NCBI RefSeq assembly: GCF_945882965.1
Contig: NZ_CAMCWY010000021.1
Span: 1 to 44,338 of the forward strand
DNA length: 44,338 nucleotides
Source of the DNA: Sphingorhabdus sp. EL138
GTDB taxonomy: Bacteria > Pseudomonadota > Alphaproteobacteria > Sphingomonadales > Sphingomonadaceae
Reading direction: 5' to 3'
This document shows positions 1 to 6,942 of the stretch, in pieces. A program made the position numbers and the translations under genes. Position 1 is the first letter of the stretch; each line of letters starts with the position of its first letter. The notes under the pieces are model-generated. The model worked only from the letters and a program-made list of their open reading frames with translations, ran no database searches and was not told where the DNA came from.

Positions 1-30
1 TGACAGGCCCCCCATTGAGTGGTCCGGTTT
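1..30. repeat. Left terminal inverted repeat of the IS3-family element
   Basis: It begins TGACAGGCCCCCC. Its partner is the reverse complement of 1264-1293, which begins TGACCTGCCCCC. Six bases lie between this repeat and the orfB stop codon at 36-38. Confidence 0.8.
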
Positions 31-35
31 GATTG

Positions 36-983
36 TTAGTGCATGATTGCCTCCTTGGCCAGTGTTGACCGTAGGTGGAGCGAAGCGGAACCGGAGGACG
101 GCACTGGCCAAGGGACGGTCTGTGGTGCGGGTGGGCGATAACCAAGCGAGCTATGTGGTCTGACAGTATTGTAATGCCGCCGCCATGCTTCGATCAGGAT
201 TTGGGCTTCGGCAAGGCTGTAGAAGATTTCGCCATTAAGCAACTCGTCACGCAAGCTGCCGTTGAACGATTCACAATAGCCATTCTCCCACGGGCTGCCA
301 GGCGTGATATAAAGCGTCTGCACCCCTATCTGTGCCAACCAGCCTTTGACGGCGGTGGCAACGAACTCGGGGCCATTGTCAGACCGTATATGCGCTGGCG
401 GGCCGTGGATGACGAACAGATCAGCTAAGATAGCCAGAACGTCAGCGCTTCTGATCCGGCGTGCAACCAACAAGGCCATACACTCCCGGCTCGCTTCATC
501 AATGATTGCAAGGATCCGGAACTTGCGACCATCATGGGTTCGACCCTCGACAAAGTCGTAAGCCCAGACATGCCCCGGATAATCAGGGCGCAGCCGGATG
601 CACGAACCATCGTTCAGCCACAGCCGTCCGCGCTTTGGCTGCTTCTGCGGCACCTTAAGCCCTTCACGCCGCCAGATGCGCTCAACCCGCTTGCGGTTCA
701 CATGCCAGCCTGCGTCACGCAGGAGCGCTGTCACACGCCGATAGCCATAACGACCATATTGGCGTGCCAACTCGATAATGTCTGCGGTCAGGGATTCCTC
801 GTCATCCGCCCCGCGCGGAACTTTACGCTGCGTCGATCGGTGCTGGCCCAGAACGCGGCAGATGCGGCGTTCAGAGACAGGTAGTTCCTTGCGGATGTGA
901 TCAATACAGCGCCGCCGTCGCGCGGGGCTTAGTAGTTTGTGCTCTGCACGCCTGGCGGCTCCCCCGAGCAGCCTCTTGCAGGA
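36..983 (-). CDS. IS3-family transposase OrfB (DDE integrase catalytic subunit)
   Basis: This is the strand-transfer subunit of the IS. The frame is open from 983 down to the stop at 36-38 but has no ATG at its upstream end, as expected when OrfB is made by frameshifting from OrfA or by translational coupling. The first well-conserved part reads [19 protein letters not shown], then an HTH_21-like region ([14 protein letters not shown]), then the integrase core. The catalytic triad is visible: Asp in VWAYDFVEG, Asp in IRSDNGPEF, and Glu in [17 protein letters not shown], about 35 residues after the second Asp. The C-terminal [18 protein letters not shown] is typical of the family. The OrfB frame is one base downstream (+1, equal to -2) of the OrfA frame; the -1 frame closes at once at a TAA. 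The exact start is uncertain. Confidence 0.88.
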   Translation of the reverse strand, partial: SCKRLLGGAARRAEHKLLSPARRRRCIDHIRKELPVSERRICRVLGQHRSTQRKVPRGADDEESLTADIIELARQYGRYGYRRVTALLRDAGWHVNRKRVERIWRREGLKVPQKQPKRGRLWLNDGSCIRLRPDYPGHVWAYDFVEGRTHDGRKFRILAIIDEASRECMALLVARRIRSADVLAILADLFVIHGPPAHIRSDNGPEFVATAVKGWLAQIGVQTLYITPGSPWENGYCESFNGSLRDELLNGEIFYSLAEAQILIEAWRRHYNTVRPHSSLGYRPPAPQTVPWPVPSSGSASLHLRSTLAKEAIMH

Positions 984-1230
984 TCAGCTTGTCGAGAGTG
1001 AGATCTGAGATCGCACGGCGCAGCCGCGCATTCTCTTTCTCAAGCTCTTTCATCCGCCGCGCCTGATCGGTCTTCAGACCGCCATATTCCTTGCGCCAGC
1101 GGTAATAGGTCTGCTCGCTGATCGATAGCCGGCGGCAAGCGTCCGCTGTCGTCCCTCCCTGCGCCAGCACAATCTCTGCTTCACGCAGCTTGCCGATAAT
1201 CTCCTCCGGCGTGTGTTTCTTGCATGGCAT
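901..1230 (-). CDS. IS3-family transposase OrfA (helix-turn-helix DNA-binding subunit)
   Basis: About 109 residues. The ATG at 1230 gives [19 protein letters not shown], a standard OrfA start, preceded by a purine-rich ribosome site (GGAAGGAAAAG). The HTH_Tnp_1 domain occupies roughly residues 5-50 ([20 protein letters not shown]) and is followed by a leucine-zipper-like helix ([31 protein letters not shown]). The last 20 or so residues run into the overlap with orfB and are not conserved in character. The protein binds the element ends and regulates transposition. An upstream in-frame extension to 1275 would enter the inverted repeat and is unlikely. Confidence 0.88.
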   Translation of the reverse strand: MPCKKHTPEEIIGKLREAEIVLAQGGTTADACRRLSISEQTYYRWRKEYGGLKTDQARRMKELEKENARLRRAISDLTLDKLILQEAARGSRQACRAQTTKPRATAALY

Positions 1231-1263
1231 TCGTCTTTTCCTTCCGTGTCCAAAATAACATAG

Positions 1264-1293
1264 ATTTTGGACCAACCAGAAGGGGGCAGGTCA
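1264..1293. repeat. Right terminal inverted repeat of the IS3-family element
   Basis: It ends GGGGGCAGGTCA at 1293. The next bases belong to the interrupted protease-like gene. Confidence 0.78.
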
Positions 1294-2103
1294 CTTGGAC
1301 CGCCAGCTACGCTAAAGGTAACTGCTCGTACATTACATATCGACGGGACTATAACGCATAAGGTCACCGAACGGTTTCAAGCCCTGATTAATCAACACCC
1401 CGATATTGATCAGGTATCGATATCATCGTTTGGTGGTCGAACTAACGCTGCTGTTGCGATTGCTGCAATTATCTCCAAACGAAAACTTAACACTGTTGCT
1501 GTCGGAGAATGTTCCTCGGGATGTACGTTTATCTTCCTCTCCGGCAAAATTAGAAAGTTTGATATCAATTCGTCATTGGGTTTTCACAGCCCAAAGATAC
1601 TCGGGCTTAGTGACCTTCAGTCACGGTTAGAATCTCCCGCTGTGACAGAAGCGTATCAAGCTGCTGGATTATCCAGTGCATTCATAGATGAAGCTTTGAG
1701 CACCCCCTCAGCCTCAATGTGGTATCCAAGCGACGATGTTCTTATCAAGGAAGGTGCCGTCCATTTATTCACGCAAGATCGCATTAAGCATGATCACGAG
1801 CAGGAAGTGGAATATTTTCGGACTAACGGTCCTTTGAAAGTAGATAGGCTGACAAAGGTAGTTAGCGCAAAGACAGACAAAAACTCTATTACATACACAT
1901 ACGTCATTGCAGGTCGATCTGAAGAGGTTGATTGGGATAGCATGGTCGTTCTGGCAAAATATGATGCCAATGCAGCGATATGCCGAAATGCTGTAACCAA
2001 TGTGATGGTGAAATCAGGTGCTAGTTACACCTATTTGTATGTTGATGAAAATGGTCAGAAGGTTGGATCGGTAATGATTGATAAATGCTACAATACCGTG
2101 TGA
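1294..2103 (+). pseudogene. ClpP/crotonase-fold membrane or periplasmic protease (COG3904 type), 5' end removed by the IS
   Basis: The frame is already open where the IS ends and reads back into its right end, where only a TTG at 1267 could serve as a start. The original N terminus, expected to carry a signal peptide or membrane anchor, is missing. What remains is about 270 residues resembling the COG3904 family of ClpP-like proteins: an oxyanion-type SSFGG (residues 53-57 counting from the TTG), an Ala-rich helix, GECSSGCTFIFLSG (80-93) with a probable nucleophile Ser83 or Ser84, and GFHSP (105-109) with a candidate His. The last 120 residues match nothing I recognise. GC content is lower than in the core genes. 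A shortened protein could still be made from the TTG, but an export signal would be absent. Confidence 0.62.
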
Positions 2104-2154
2104 TGCCGCATGGGTAACAAATATCACAAGTATCAATATTTACGTGTTGTTTTT

Positions 2155-2197
2155 GGCTAGCTAAAAAATTCCGACGAACACATATGTTCCGCTAGCC
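2155..2197. repeat. Nested inverted repeats between the protease remnant and the J-domain gene
   Basis: The outer arms GGCTAGC (2155-2161) and GCTAGCC (2191-2197) pair perfectly over 7 bp. Inside them GAACA (2176-2180) and TGTTC (2185-2189) form a second hairpin with loop CATA. The structure lies 32 bp before the GTG start of the J-domain gene. It could be an operator, a terminator for the upstream gene or an RNA structure. No T-tract follows, so simple intrinsic termination is not supported. Confidence 0.45.
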
Positions 2198-2228
2198 AAT
2201 TGGTGGCGCAGATTATTAGGGTCAAAAC

Positions 2229-4265
2229 GTGTCGGAAAAGAACCTCTACGAAATTCTTGGGGTTCGCCCTGATGCATCACAGGCTGAAATACGTGCCGCA
2301 TATCTGAAGCTGGCCAAGCAATGGCATCCTGACCGTAACACCGGAAATGAAGCCGAAGCAGAGCGGCGGTTCAAGGAAATCGCACACGCCTTCGAAGTGC
2401 TATCGAATTCAGAAAAACGAGCAGCTTATGATACTGCCCGCGAACAATCGTCTGGCTTTGAAAGCACGATGGACGAAGCTGATGCTTTTGACCTGTTTAT
2501 CTCGGTGCTGCTCGACCTTGCATTCGAATTAGCTGAAAACGGTGCTGACCAGATCACTATCTACCAAGCCCTTGTAGACATGGGCTGTCCTAGCGGGACT
2601 GCTAAAACACTTGCACAAAAGGCTCACAAGCTTGGTGGTAAAAGCGATGCTGGCAAGTCGAGTGGGAAAAGTGCCAAGCCCAAGGCGGAGAGCCGCCGTG
2701 GAAACGGTGGTGGAGGAGAAACCACAAATGCGACAGCTAGTGTACCAAATGAACCGGATGAAACATTTCCGGCAGGGCCGTGGTCCCGTTGGTTCGCAAG
2801 ATCGCTAGATTTGCTGGTAGGCGCTACAGTTGCGTCTCCGCTGATTGGTTTGTTAGTCCAGTTTATGTGGACATTACCGCCATTTCCTTCACCTGATCGG
2901 ATAGCCCTCTATCTGCTGGCAATAGTTCCTTTACCGTTCATTGTTGATGCAATCATTGTGGGTGTCTTTGGGAACAGTCTTGGAAAGGCGCTGTTGAAAA
3001 TCAAAGTGCATTCGAAACTAACCGTCGATGGAGTGGAAACACTTCAGCCGATTTATTTTGACGAAGCAATTCAGCGAAATTTTGAAATCTGGGTCAAAGG
3101 CTACTGGTTCAGCATACCCATTCTAGCTGCTATTCCTCAATTTTTGGCCTTTTTGAAGGTATCGGATGGAAAGCAAGTTCCTTGGGATATGGCACCTGAT
3201 TTTGAGCGTGTTAAGCAAACGGATGCTGAAAATTTATCGGGGAAAGCGATCCCAGAGAAGCAGAGATTCTTCGTCTTGCGGCAAAAAACACGATGGGAAT
3301 TGATTGTAGCTTTTGTTGTGTGTGTCATTGCTGCGCCTATTGCCGGAAAGGTTGGTGCTGAGCTTTTTGTTGGTTCGTTCCCTGCGTTGATGGCGAACGA
3401 GATGGCTTCAGCCCCCGAAGTTTTGGCTGCAGACGCAGCCGATGACGCAACAGAACCTGCTACTGACGCATCAGGTGCCAATGCACCCGATTTAGAAAAT
3501 ACTTTTGCCAATATAACGTTTGAAACTAATCCAAAAAATGGGACAATTTTAATTAATGGGAACGAGTACTCTTCGCCGTTGACTCTTAGCTATCCGCTAA
3601 ATGAATATAATATACAGTCAAAATACATAAATATAATTGGCGGCTACGCTTATTGGAATGATCGCTCAGCATCTTTTAATTATCCAAATATAAAAGTGAA
3701 TCTTGATGAGAATTTTACAGGTTCTTTCACATTTAATCGCGCTCCCTCTACAGAAAAATTTTCAATAAATGAGAGTATAATCGATAAAAATTCCGGAGAT
3801 TATGAAAATATAGTTAAAAATACGGGAGAATCTTTCCCAAACTCAAAGTCAGATGCAGATAATTACAGCGAAAAAAACGAGAAGGTTATCGTTGATCAAC
3901 CCTACAACTTTGTAGGAAGTTGGCGTGGCCTTGGCCAAGACGAAGGCATGGCATGGGAAATCATAATAAATATCACCGCCGGAAGTCAGTTAGATCAAAT
4001 CGTAGGGGAAAGCTCTTATACTAATCGAGATGGGTTTTCCGCGAGTTGCAAGGCGCGGTTGAAGTTATTTTATATCCAAAGTCAAAAAATAATTATCCAA
4101 GAGGAAAAAATAAATCCTATTTCTGTTGGTTGCATAGGATCACCTGCTGGAAAAAATATTATTATACAAAAAAGTACTAATGGTAGGTGGTACGGCGTAT
4201 GGTCTAAAATAAATGGTTCGCGAAATGTTACAATGGTGGCATACCTAAATCATTATGTGGATTGA
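2229..4265 (+). CDS. Membrane J-domain protein: DnaJ N terminus, RDD membrane domain, extracytoplasmic PEGA-like and beta-rich tail
   Basis: 678 residues from a GTG start, with AGGG about 9 bases upstream. A canonical J domain fills residues 4-70 and has the HPD motif at 33-35 (AKQWHPDRN), the element that stimulates Hsp70 ATPase. A short helical region follows (85-135), then a Lys/Ser/Gly-rich linker. An RDD-type membrane domain begins near 184 ([17 protein letters not shown]) and has about three hydrophobic segments up to 312; a fourth lies near 355-378. An Ala/Asp/Glu-rich linker (390-425) leads to a PEGA-like stretch ([17 protein letters not shown], about 430) and a C-terminal beta-rich domain starting [13 protein letters not shown] (about 562). 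The J domain should face the cytoplasm and the tail the periplasm. From about 3500 on the DNA is strikingly AT-rich, which suggests horizontal origin or a later fusion. Its role is unknown; recruiting DnaK to a membrane complex is an inference. Confidence 0.72.
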   Translation: MSEKNLYEILGVRPDASQAEIRAAYLKLAKQWHPDRNTGNEAEAERRFKEIAHAFEVLSNSEKRAAYDTAREQSSGFESTMDEADAFDLFISVLLDLAFELAENGADQITIYQALVDMGCPSGTAKTLAQKAHKLGGKSDAGKSSGKSAKPKAESRRGNGGGGETTNATASVPNEPDETFPAGPWSRWFARSLDLLVGATVASPLIGLLVQFMWTLPPFPSPDRIALYLLAIVPLPFIVDAIIVGVFGNSLGKALLKIKVHSKLTVDGVETLQPIYFDEAIQRNFEIWVKGYWFSIPILAAIPQFLAFLKVSDGKQVPWDMAPDFERVKQTDAENLSGKAIPEKQRFFVLRQKTRWELIVAFVVCVIAAPIAGKVGAELFVGSFPALMANEMASAPEVLAADAADDATEPATDASGANAPDLENTFANITFETNPKNGTILINGNEYSSPLTLSYPLNEYNIQSKYINIIGGYAYWNDRSASFNYPNIKVNLDENFTGSFTFNRAPSTEKFSINESIIDKNSGDYENIVKNTGESFPNSKSDADNYSEKNEKVIVDQPYNFVGSWRGLGQDEGMAWEIIINITAGSQLDQIVGESSYTNRDGFSASCKARLKLFYIQSQKIIIQEEKINPISVGCIGSPAGKNIIIQKSTNGRWYGVWSKINGSRNVTMVAYLNHYVD

Positions 4266-4560
4266 GAATGATTGATATTTTTAAAAATATGTGCAGATAG
4301 ACACAATCGCAGACGATCTTTTAAAGCCGATGAAAATATTTCCATCAGAATTTATATTCATAGGTGATTGTCGATTGATGGAATAGGTTTGGTAATTTCG
4401 ATGCATTCTTTTCGACTGCGATTCTCTGCGCAATGAGCTAGGGCGTGTTGCGGATTTTGCTCAAAATTCTCTATATCCCGTTAGCTCCATTGAAACATTG
4501 ATGCCATGGCTCCGTCGTTACGGTTTGGAGCATCTCGCGACATAGGCGGGCGGTTGTGAT
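4266..4560. other. AT-rich non-coding stretch after the J-domain gene
   Basis: No convincing gene is present on either strand. Ten bases after the stop codon lies a perfect 16-bp AT-only palindrome (4275-4290), which may be a weak terminator. The rest looks like decayed mobile DNA leading into the transposase remnant. A sequence AGGGCGTGTTGC at about 4440 vaguely recalls IS ends, but no partner was found. Confidence 0.4.
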
Positions 4561-4740
4561 GTTGTTTAGGCTCTCATGATTGCGCTGATGGGCGCAATGC
4601 TAGAGGAACGCATCGATCTCCCGTTCGAGATCGCTGGCCAGGATGTCGTTTTCCAGAAGCATGTGGTTCTTGAGTGTGTGTTACCAGCTTTCGATCTTGC
4701 CCAATGTTTCCGGATGCATAGGTGCACAGTAAACTTTACA
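4545..4740 (-). pseudogene. Decayed IS3-type transposase (C-terminal part of the integrase core)
   Basis: Reading leftwards from about 4740, the minus strand encodes MHPETLGKIESW, a stop, HTLKNHMLLEN, LASDLEREIDAFL, a stop, then HQRNHESLNN. This closely follows the integrase-core C terminus of a common IS3-family OrfB type, in which a HP-TQGKIERWH motif precedes TLKN-LLEN, DLE-QI-AF and HYNH-RYHESLNN. TAA and TAG stops break it, and no start or catalytic Asp region remains. It differs from the intact IS at 1-1293, whose OrfB ends [13 protein letters not shown], so it is the trace of a separate, older insertion. Confidence 0.75.
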
Positions 4741-4975
4741 TCTTGGTAAATTATGGCTTGCAGTGAGAGATAGTCTTACACACCGGGCGGGGGGTTAATT
4801 CCAAAGTCCATGCCCCCCCAAAAAAACGGGAACAAATATTGGTTTAGATTAGAGATCGAGGTCCGAAACCCCAGCTTACCCCAATACCACTTAAAAGTGG
4901 GGCTAAATGTGGGCCCGATGACATGTATTTCAATTAATACTCATAAAATTTATATACTTAACGAAAGTAACTGGC
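4741..4975. other. Non-coding stretch next to the tRNA-Ser 3' end, possible relic of an integration site
   Basis: No gene is supported here; the short frames that run into the tRNA are spurious. There is a small hairpin CCACTT-AA-AAGTGG (4887-4900) followed by GGGGCTAAATGTGGGCCC. G-rich runs of this kind are often seen between a tRNA 3' end and a tyrosine-recombinase gene, but no integrase gene is present in the window. The integration-site reading is inference. Confidence 0.35.
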
Positions 4976-5061
4976 GGAGACGGTGGGATTCGAACCCACG
5001 ATAGAGTCACCCCTATACACACTTTCCAGGCGTGCGCCTTCGACCACTCGGCCACGTCTCC
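4976..5061 (-). tRNA. tRNA-Ser (anticodon GGA)
   Basis: On the minus strand the gene runs from GGAGACG to the complementary GTCTCC and closes a 7-bp acceptor stem. The anticodon loop CTGGAAA is held by CACGC/GTGTG with one G-T pair, giving anticodon GGA, which reads UCC and UCU. A long variable arm follows the anticodon stem, as in class II serine tRNAs, then a T arm with GTTCGAATC. CCA is not encoded. The 3' end faces the accessory block at 1-4975. Confidence 0.95.
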
Positions 5062-5140
5062 GCATTCCCCTTAGGGACGCACGCCCCTAGCCGCTCCTTT
5101 GCGCTTTCGCAAGGCACAGTGATTTGCCATAATGCATCAG

Positions 5141-5359
5141 ATGAAAAGATAGCTGACTTTGGTCGCTTGCGCGGCTTTGTGCGCAGCCTTCCCGCTTTTG
5201 GCGCAGGAGGCCAAAATCTACCCCGCGCCGTCGGAAATGGTCGCTGCGACCGAAGCGGATGAGTGGGTGGCGATTGAATCTTCTGACCTGGTGATCATGG
5301 AACTCGCGCCCGATTCGAAAGGCAAGCCACGCCGCGTGGTGGTTCAGTTGATTCCTTAA
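5141..5359 (+). pseudogene. Broken N-terminal fragment of a periplasmic peptidyl-prolyl isomerase
   Basis: From the ATG at 5141 the frame reads M-K-R-stop-LTLVACAALCAAFPLLAQ, a signal peptide whose fourth codon is TAG. It continues EAKIYPAPSEMVAAT, DEWVAIESSDLVIMELAP and GKPRRVVVQLIP before stopping at 5359. This resembles the start of sphingomonad cyclophilin-type isomerases, in which a similar WVAI-P-DLLVMDLAP-GKPRRVVIQL stretch opens the catalytic domain. About 200 residues of isomerase domain are therefore missing. A TTG at 5159 could start a 66-residue peptide, but it would have no catalytic core. Confidence 0.62.
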
Positions 5360-5401
5360 CCCCGACATGGACCGCAGGCGCAAAGGCCGAACGGATTCGC
5401 C

Positions 5402-6220
5402 TCACGGCGTTGCGGAAGCCCCGGCGGCAGGCGCTTGAGCAGGTGATGGCATAGTTACTGGCAAGACCACAGGGCGGATCAAGGCCATTTGTTCCAAACG
5501 ATCAAGCGCCTTACGGGCATCGGCATAACGTTTTGCGCGGATCATCCACGACTGGGCCGCAGGGGCGCCCGGCATCGCGGCGACGTCCAACATCGCGGCT
5601 GACATATTGCCCGCCTCAACAAAGGCTTGGGCGCGGATCAGGCGCTGTTCGGGGGTGCGCGTCGGCCCGTCATCCCGGCGCAACACGAAAAGCTGCGACA
5701 GCTCATCTTTTACGGTTTCCCAAGCGCCATTATCGCGATGACCGGAGACCAATATAGGCGCGAGTTCGCTAAGCTCTGTCTGTAGTTTATCGATGGTGAC
5801 GGGCGCCTGCGCTGCAGAAATAATGGTTGCAACCGCCTGCGGCTGCGTTGCGCCAAAGCGAAGCCGTAGCTGTTCAGCCAGATATCCCAAGGATGCGCCA
5901 TTATCGAGCGTCCGGCGCACGGCAAATGTCAGCAGCAGCCCTTCACTACGCACCGCGTCACCCGATATCGCGGGGTCCGTTACATAAACCGGAACCACTT
6001 GCCCCGCGACCTGCGCCGTTGTGCCAGCCGACGGCAAAAGCGCAGCGGCGTTTTCTGCTTCCGCTGTTTCTTGAGCTGACGGCGCGAGAATACCAAAGCT
6101 ATCAGCCAGCCACCATGTCGCCGCCCCGCCGCCGGTAAAGGCGACCAGAAGCAAAAGCATGAAATGCTTGAATTTCATCCCGCCAGCCGAAGCGGACTGT
6201 GCCGTTGGATAATTGCTCAT
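5402..6220 (-). CDS. Mic60/mitofilin-like inner-membrane protein
   Basis: 272 residues. One membrane segment lies near the N terminus (about 18-38, FMLLLLVAFTGGGAATWWL), and the rest is predicted to be periplasmic. The C-terminal 100 residues are helical and include RAQAFVEAGNMSAAMLDVA and AKRYADARKALDRLEQMA, which resembles the mitofilin signature. In alphaproteobacteria the mic60 gene is known to sit next to hemC/hemD, and here the gene overlaps hemD by 4 bp. Alphaproteobacterial Mic60 is proposed to shape intracytoplasmic or envelope membranes. This copy is short and has little of the central coiled coil seen in longer homologues. The assignment rests mainly on synteny and domain layout. 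Confidence 0.65.
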   Translation of the reverse strand: MSNYPTAQSASAGGMKFKHFMLLLLVAFTGGGAATWWLADSFGILAPSAQETAEAENAAALLPSAGTTAQVAGQVVPVYVTDPAISGDAVRSEGLLLTFAVRRTLDNGASLGYLAEQLRLRFGATQPQAVATIISAAQAPVTIDKLQTELSELAPILVSGHRDNGAWETVKDELSQLFVLRRDDGPTRTPEQRLIRAQAFVEAGNMSAAMLDVAAMPGAPAAQSWMIRAKRYADARKALDRLEQMALIRPVVLPVTMPSPAQAPAAGASATP

Positions 6221-6942
6221 ATCGGTCCTTCAATAGCCGCGCCGCGCTCGTCTTGGCAATAAGGGAGCGTAAACTGTCCTTGGATCGCTTTCAACAATGC
6301 CGCATCATTGGGCGCTTGCGCTATAATCATTCCCCCCCAGTTCTCCCCAGCCGCCTTGGCAATCGCGTTCGAAAATGTCGCGAGCGTGACGGCGGCGCGC
6401 GGCAAGCTTATGCTAGCACACAGCTCTGCAAAATGCTGGGCAGCGCGCGACGAATGCAGAATCACGACATCGCTTTCGGTGACGTGACGCACAAAGTCGT
6501 CCGGCACGCTGACGGCGGCGCTTCGGTAAACGATTTCAATGTCGATACGGACACCATCGATAGGCGCAATGGGGCTATGATCTTCACCTGCCAGCCATAA
6601 CAACCGTTGATGGCCGTCGGCGACTGCACGCCGCACCAGCGCGTCAACGCCTTCAGACCCTGTTTGAGCAACGGGCAATGACAATATTTGCAGTGCGCTG
6701 GCGGTGGCACTGCCAACGGCATAAATTGGCTTGGCATGGTCCTGGCTCAGAAACTCTACCGCCGCGCGCGCGGCGTTGCCGCTGGTCAGCAGTATCGCGT
6801 CATAACCATCTGCTGAGACGCGCTGCGCGGGCAGATGCTCGATAGCAAACAACGGCATGAGAATGGGTGCATGCCCCGCCGCGCGCAGGCGATGCGCAGT
6901 CGCATCCGCCCCAGGTTGCGGTCGGATAATCAACAGTTTCAC
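6217..6942 (-). CDS. hemD: Uroporphyrinogen-III synthase
   Basis: 241 residues. It closes and inverts ring D of hydroxymethylbilane to give uroporphyrinogen III, the branch point of heme and corrin synthesis. The bilobed HemD fold is recognisable from the N-terminal LLIIRPQPGADATAHRLRA and the motif DAILLTSGNAARAA, with a second-lobe counterpart VVILHSSRAAQHFAEL. Sequence conservation in this family is low, so position also matters: the start overlaps the hemC stop by 4 bp, and the stop overlaps the Mic60-like gene by 4 bp, indicating one translationally coupled operon. Confidence 0.92.
   Translation of the reverse strand: MKLLIIRPQPGADATAHRLRAAGHAPILMPLFAIEHLPAQRVSADGYDAILLTSGNAARAAVEFLSQDHAKPIYAVGSATASALQILSLPVAQTGSEGVDALVRRAVADGHQRLLWLAGEDHSPIAPIDGVRIDIEIVYRSAAVSVPDDFVRHVTESDVVILHSSRAAQHFAELCASISLPRAAVTLATFSNAIAKAAGENWGGMIIAQAPNDAALLKAIQGQFTLPYCQDERGAAIEGPI

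Larger units (their letters stand above)
1..1293 (-). mobile_element. IS3-family insertion sequence, apparently complete
   Basis: The element is bounded by imperfect terminal inverted repeats that both begin TGAC: 1-30 and the reverse complement of 1264-1293, agreeing at about 18 of 30 positions, including a shared block GCCCCC and a shared TGGTCC. It holds two overlapping genes on the minus strand, orfA (helix-turn-helix) and orfB (DDE integrase), the standard IS3 layout, and about 1.3 kb is the usual length. The left end falls on the first base of the window, so a target-site duplication cannot be checked. The right end abuts a 5'-truncated gene, so the element interrupted it or sits at a rearrangement joint. 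Both reading frames look intact, so it may still be active. Confidence 0.88.

Noticed and set aside
1294-4265. Calling the protease/J-domain pair an anti-phage defence system
   Set aside because: Location in an accessory block is suggestive only; no known defence gene or effector domain is present in the window.
4439-4465. AGGGCGTGTTGC sequence as the end of an IS5-like element
   Set aside because: No partner inverted repeat or matching transposase was found, so similarity to IS ends may be chance.
4810-5004. Small plus-strand reading frame running into tRNA-Ser
   Set aside because: It reads antisense through the tRNA and ends RRRWDSNPR, a known false translation of tRNA 3' regions.
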